This document shows positions 5,222-6,051 of a stretch of 6,051 nt of DNA, one piece after another (the first letter of the stretch is position 1; every line of letters starts with the position of its first letter). A program made the position numbers and the translations under genes. Source of the stretch: Planctomycetota bacterium (lineage in GTDB: Bacteria > Planctomycetota > PUPC01 > DSUN01); NCBI GenBank assembly GCA_016872875.1, contig VGYW01000484.1, forward strand, positions 1-6,051, given 5' to 3'. The notes under the pieces were generated by a model. That model made no database searches and was not told the DNA's origin. It worked only from the letters and a program-made list of their open reading frames with translations.

Positions 5222-6021
5222 CCGTCAGCCGGCCGGCCGAGCCCCTTGCCCCGCCCGAGTGGGGCACGGAGCACTTCGACTACAGCCGCATCGTCCAACC
5301 CGTCCTCGACAAGCACTGCGTCAAGTGCCACAGCGGCGCCGAGCCGCCCAAGCGCGTGGACCTCACCGGCGGCAAGACCGAGTGGTTCAACGTCTCCTAC
5401 GACACCCTCAGCCACGGCTACGTGAGCTGGATCAGCACGATGAACGGTGCAGAGGCCAACATCCTCCAGATCACCCCGAAGGCCTGGGGCAGCCCGGCCA
5501 GCAAGCTCACGCCCATTCTGATGGGCGGCCACGTGGACAAGGAGGGCAAGCCCCGCTTCGCCCTCTCCGACGCCGAGCGCCGCCGCATCTTCACCTGGAT
5601 TGACCTGAACATCCCCTATTATGCCACTTACGACATGGCCTACCCCGACATCGAAGGCGGTCGCCGCCTCGTCCCGAAGGACCTCAAGGCCAAGCTCGCC
5701 GAGGTCGCCCAGCGCCGCTGCGCCGAATGCCACGCCAAGGGCGTGCCCAGCCGGGGCTACATCCGCATCACGGAGCCCGAGCTGAACGACTTCCTCGCCG
5801 CCCCCCTCGCCAAGGCCGCCGGCGGCCGCGGCTCCTGCAAGGCCAAGCCCAAGCCCGACGCCCTGTCGGCGGAGCCAGTTGCCGTCTTCGCCTCGAAGGA
5901 CGACCCCGACTACCAGCTCCTCCTCAAGTGCTTCGACCCCCTCCGCGCCATGCTCGCCGCCAAGCCCCGCATGGACATGCCCGGCGCCCAGGCCGCCAAG
6001 GTCAACTGCTCCTGCCAGTGA
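4846..6021 (+). CDS. HzsA-related protein, C-terminal cytochrome-like part (three CxxCH), displaced frame
   Basis: The 3' part of the same gene, about 391 residues from the GTG (Val) at 4846 directly after the insertion. It begins VYVLDIYAGLEP and PRGAVKQV, the segment that normally follows the RPRPIPPV region in HzsA-related proteins. Three c-type haem-binding motifs are visible: CIGCH (5167-5181, residues 108-112), CVKCH (5317-5331, 158-162) and CAECH (5719-5733, 292-296). Between them is the family-like stretch WISTMNGAEAN, SKLTPILMGGH and IFTWIDLNIPYY. It would act as a periplasmic electron-transfer or haem-bearing domain only if joined to the signal peptide of the first part. The open frame extends upstream to 4639 through the insertion, but that stretch is a shadow of the first part. 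GTG 4846 lacks a Shine-Dalgarno, so independent translation is doubtful. Codon use matches the upstream part and no internal stop has accumulated, so the break looks recent or artefactual. Stop TGA is at 6019-6021; the last 30 nt of the window hold nothing recognisable. Confidence 0.75.
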   Translation: MYVLDIYAGLEPVVPRGAVKQVAVVQELAKSIRTPVLGFGFQRPVISCGATYAPKKVWGFAKVEADGSAHFKVPTNVPIYFLALDESGQAVQRMRSFTHFVPGERRGCIGCHEPRNATPRTQQPLAVSRPAEPLAPPEWGTEHFDYSRIVQPVLDKHCVKCHSGAEPPKRVDLTGGKTEWFNVSYDTLSHGYVSWISTMNGAEANILQITPKAWGSPASKLTPILMGGHVDKEGKPRFALSDAERRRIFTWIDLNIPYYATYDMAYPDIEGGRRLVPKDLKAKLAEVAQRRCAECHAKGVPSRGYIRITEPELNDFLAAPLAKAAGGRGSCKAKPKPDALSAEPVAVFASKDDPDYQLLLKCFDPLRAMLAAKPRMDMPGAQAAKVNCSCQ

Positions 6022-6051
6022 GCCACGAGAAGACGCGATTTGGGGCCTTCC

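Noticed and set aside
3143..6021. True hydrazine synthase alpha subunit (anammox)
   Set aside because: Only domain-level resemblance is visible, the discoidin domain is extra, and no partner subunit or other anammox gene is present.

Overview
The window is a GC-rich stretch of a bacterial chromosome. It most resembles Planctomycetota or a related PVC-type lineage. The reasons are an eukaryote-like UDP-sugar pyrophosphorylase, a discoidin/beta-propeller/CxxCH protein of the HzsA-related type that is common in that group, and hairpin and heptamer repeats lying between and inside genes. The taxonomic call is inference; no rRNA or other marker gene is present.

Layout. (1) 82-1494, minus strand: a UDPGP/UAP1-type nucleotidyltransferase with a TTG start, a good Shine-Dalgarno and a near-perfect sigma70-type promoter. 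(2) 1495-1784: a divergent intergenic region with two back-to-back near-consensus promoters. A nested inverted-repeat element (about 1594-1744) made of four small hairpins sits exactly between the plus-strand promoter and the next gene. The hairpins carry GTAG/GGAG-type heads, as REP/REPIN sequences do. (3) 1785-2288, plus: a small probable lipoprotein with a PsbP/DcrB-like (DUF1795-like) look, followed by a GC hairpin. (4) 2458-3111, plus: a vapB-vapC toxin-antitoxin pair with its own promoter. (5) 3143-6021, plus: a large exported protein related to the HzsA family (discoidin domain, TolB/WD40-like propeller, then a cytochrome-like part with three CxxCH motifs). It is broken into two reading frames by an inserted ~106-bp element of inverted heptamer arrays (4739-4844).

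The most interesting points are the two repeat elements. The heptamer element contains no stop codon in its unit on either strand and inserts into a coding region. The net frame error left behind would be repaired by gaining exactly one heptamer, so the gene may be a pseudogene, a slippage-switched gene, or an assembly artefact caused by miscounted heptamers. The REPIN-like element lies immediately after a strong -10 box. It is flanked by a 13-bp imperfect direct repeat that contains the -10, so it would form most of the 5' leader of the lipoprotein mRNA. The genes do not form one obvious pathway: the nucleotidyltransferase is divergent housekeeping sugar-nucleotide metabolism, the TA pair is a self-contained module, and the cytochrome-like protein is an envelope redox protein of unknown function.
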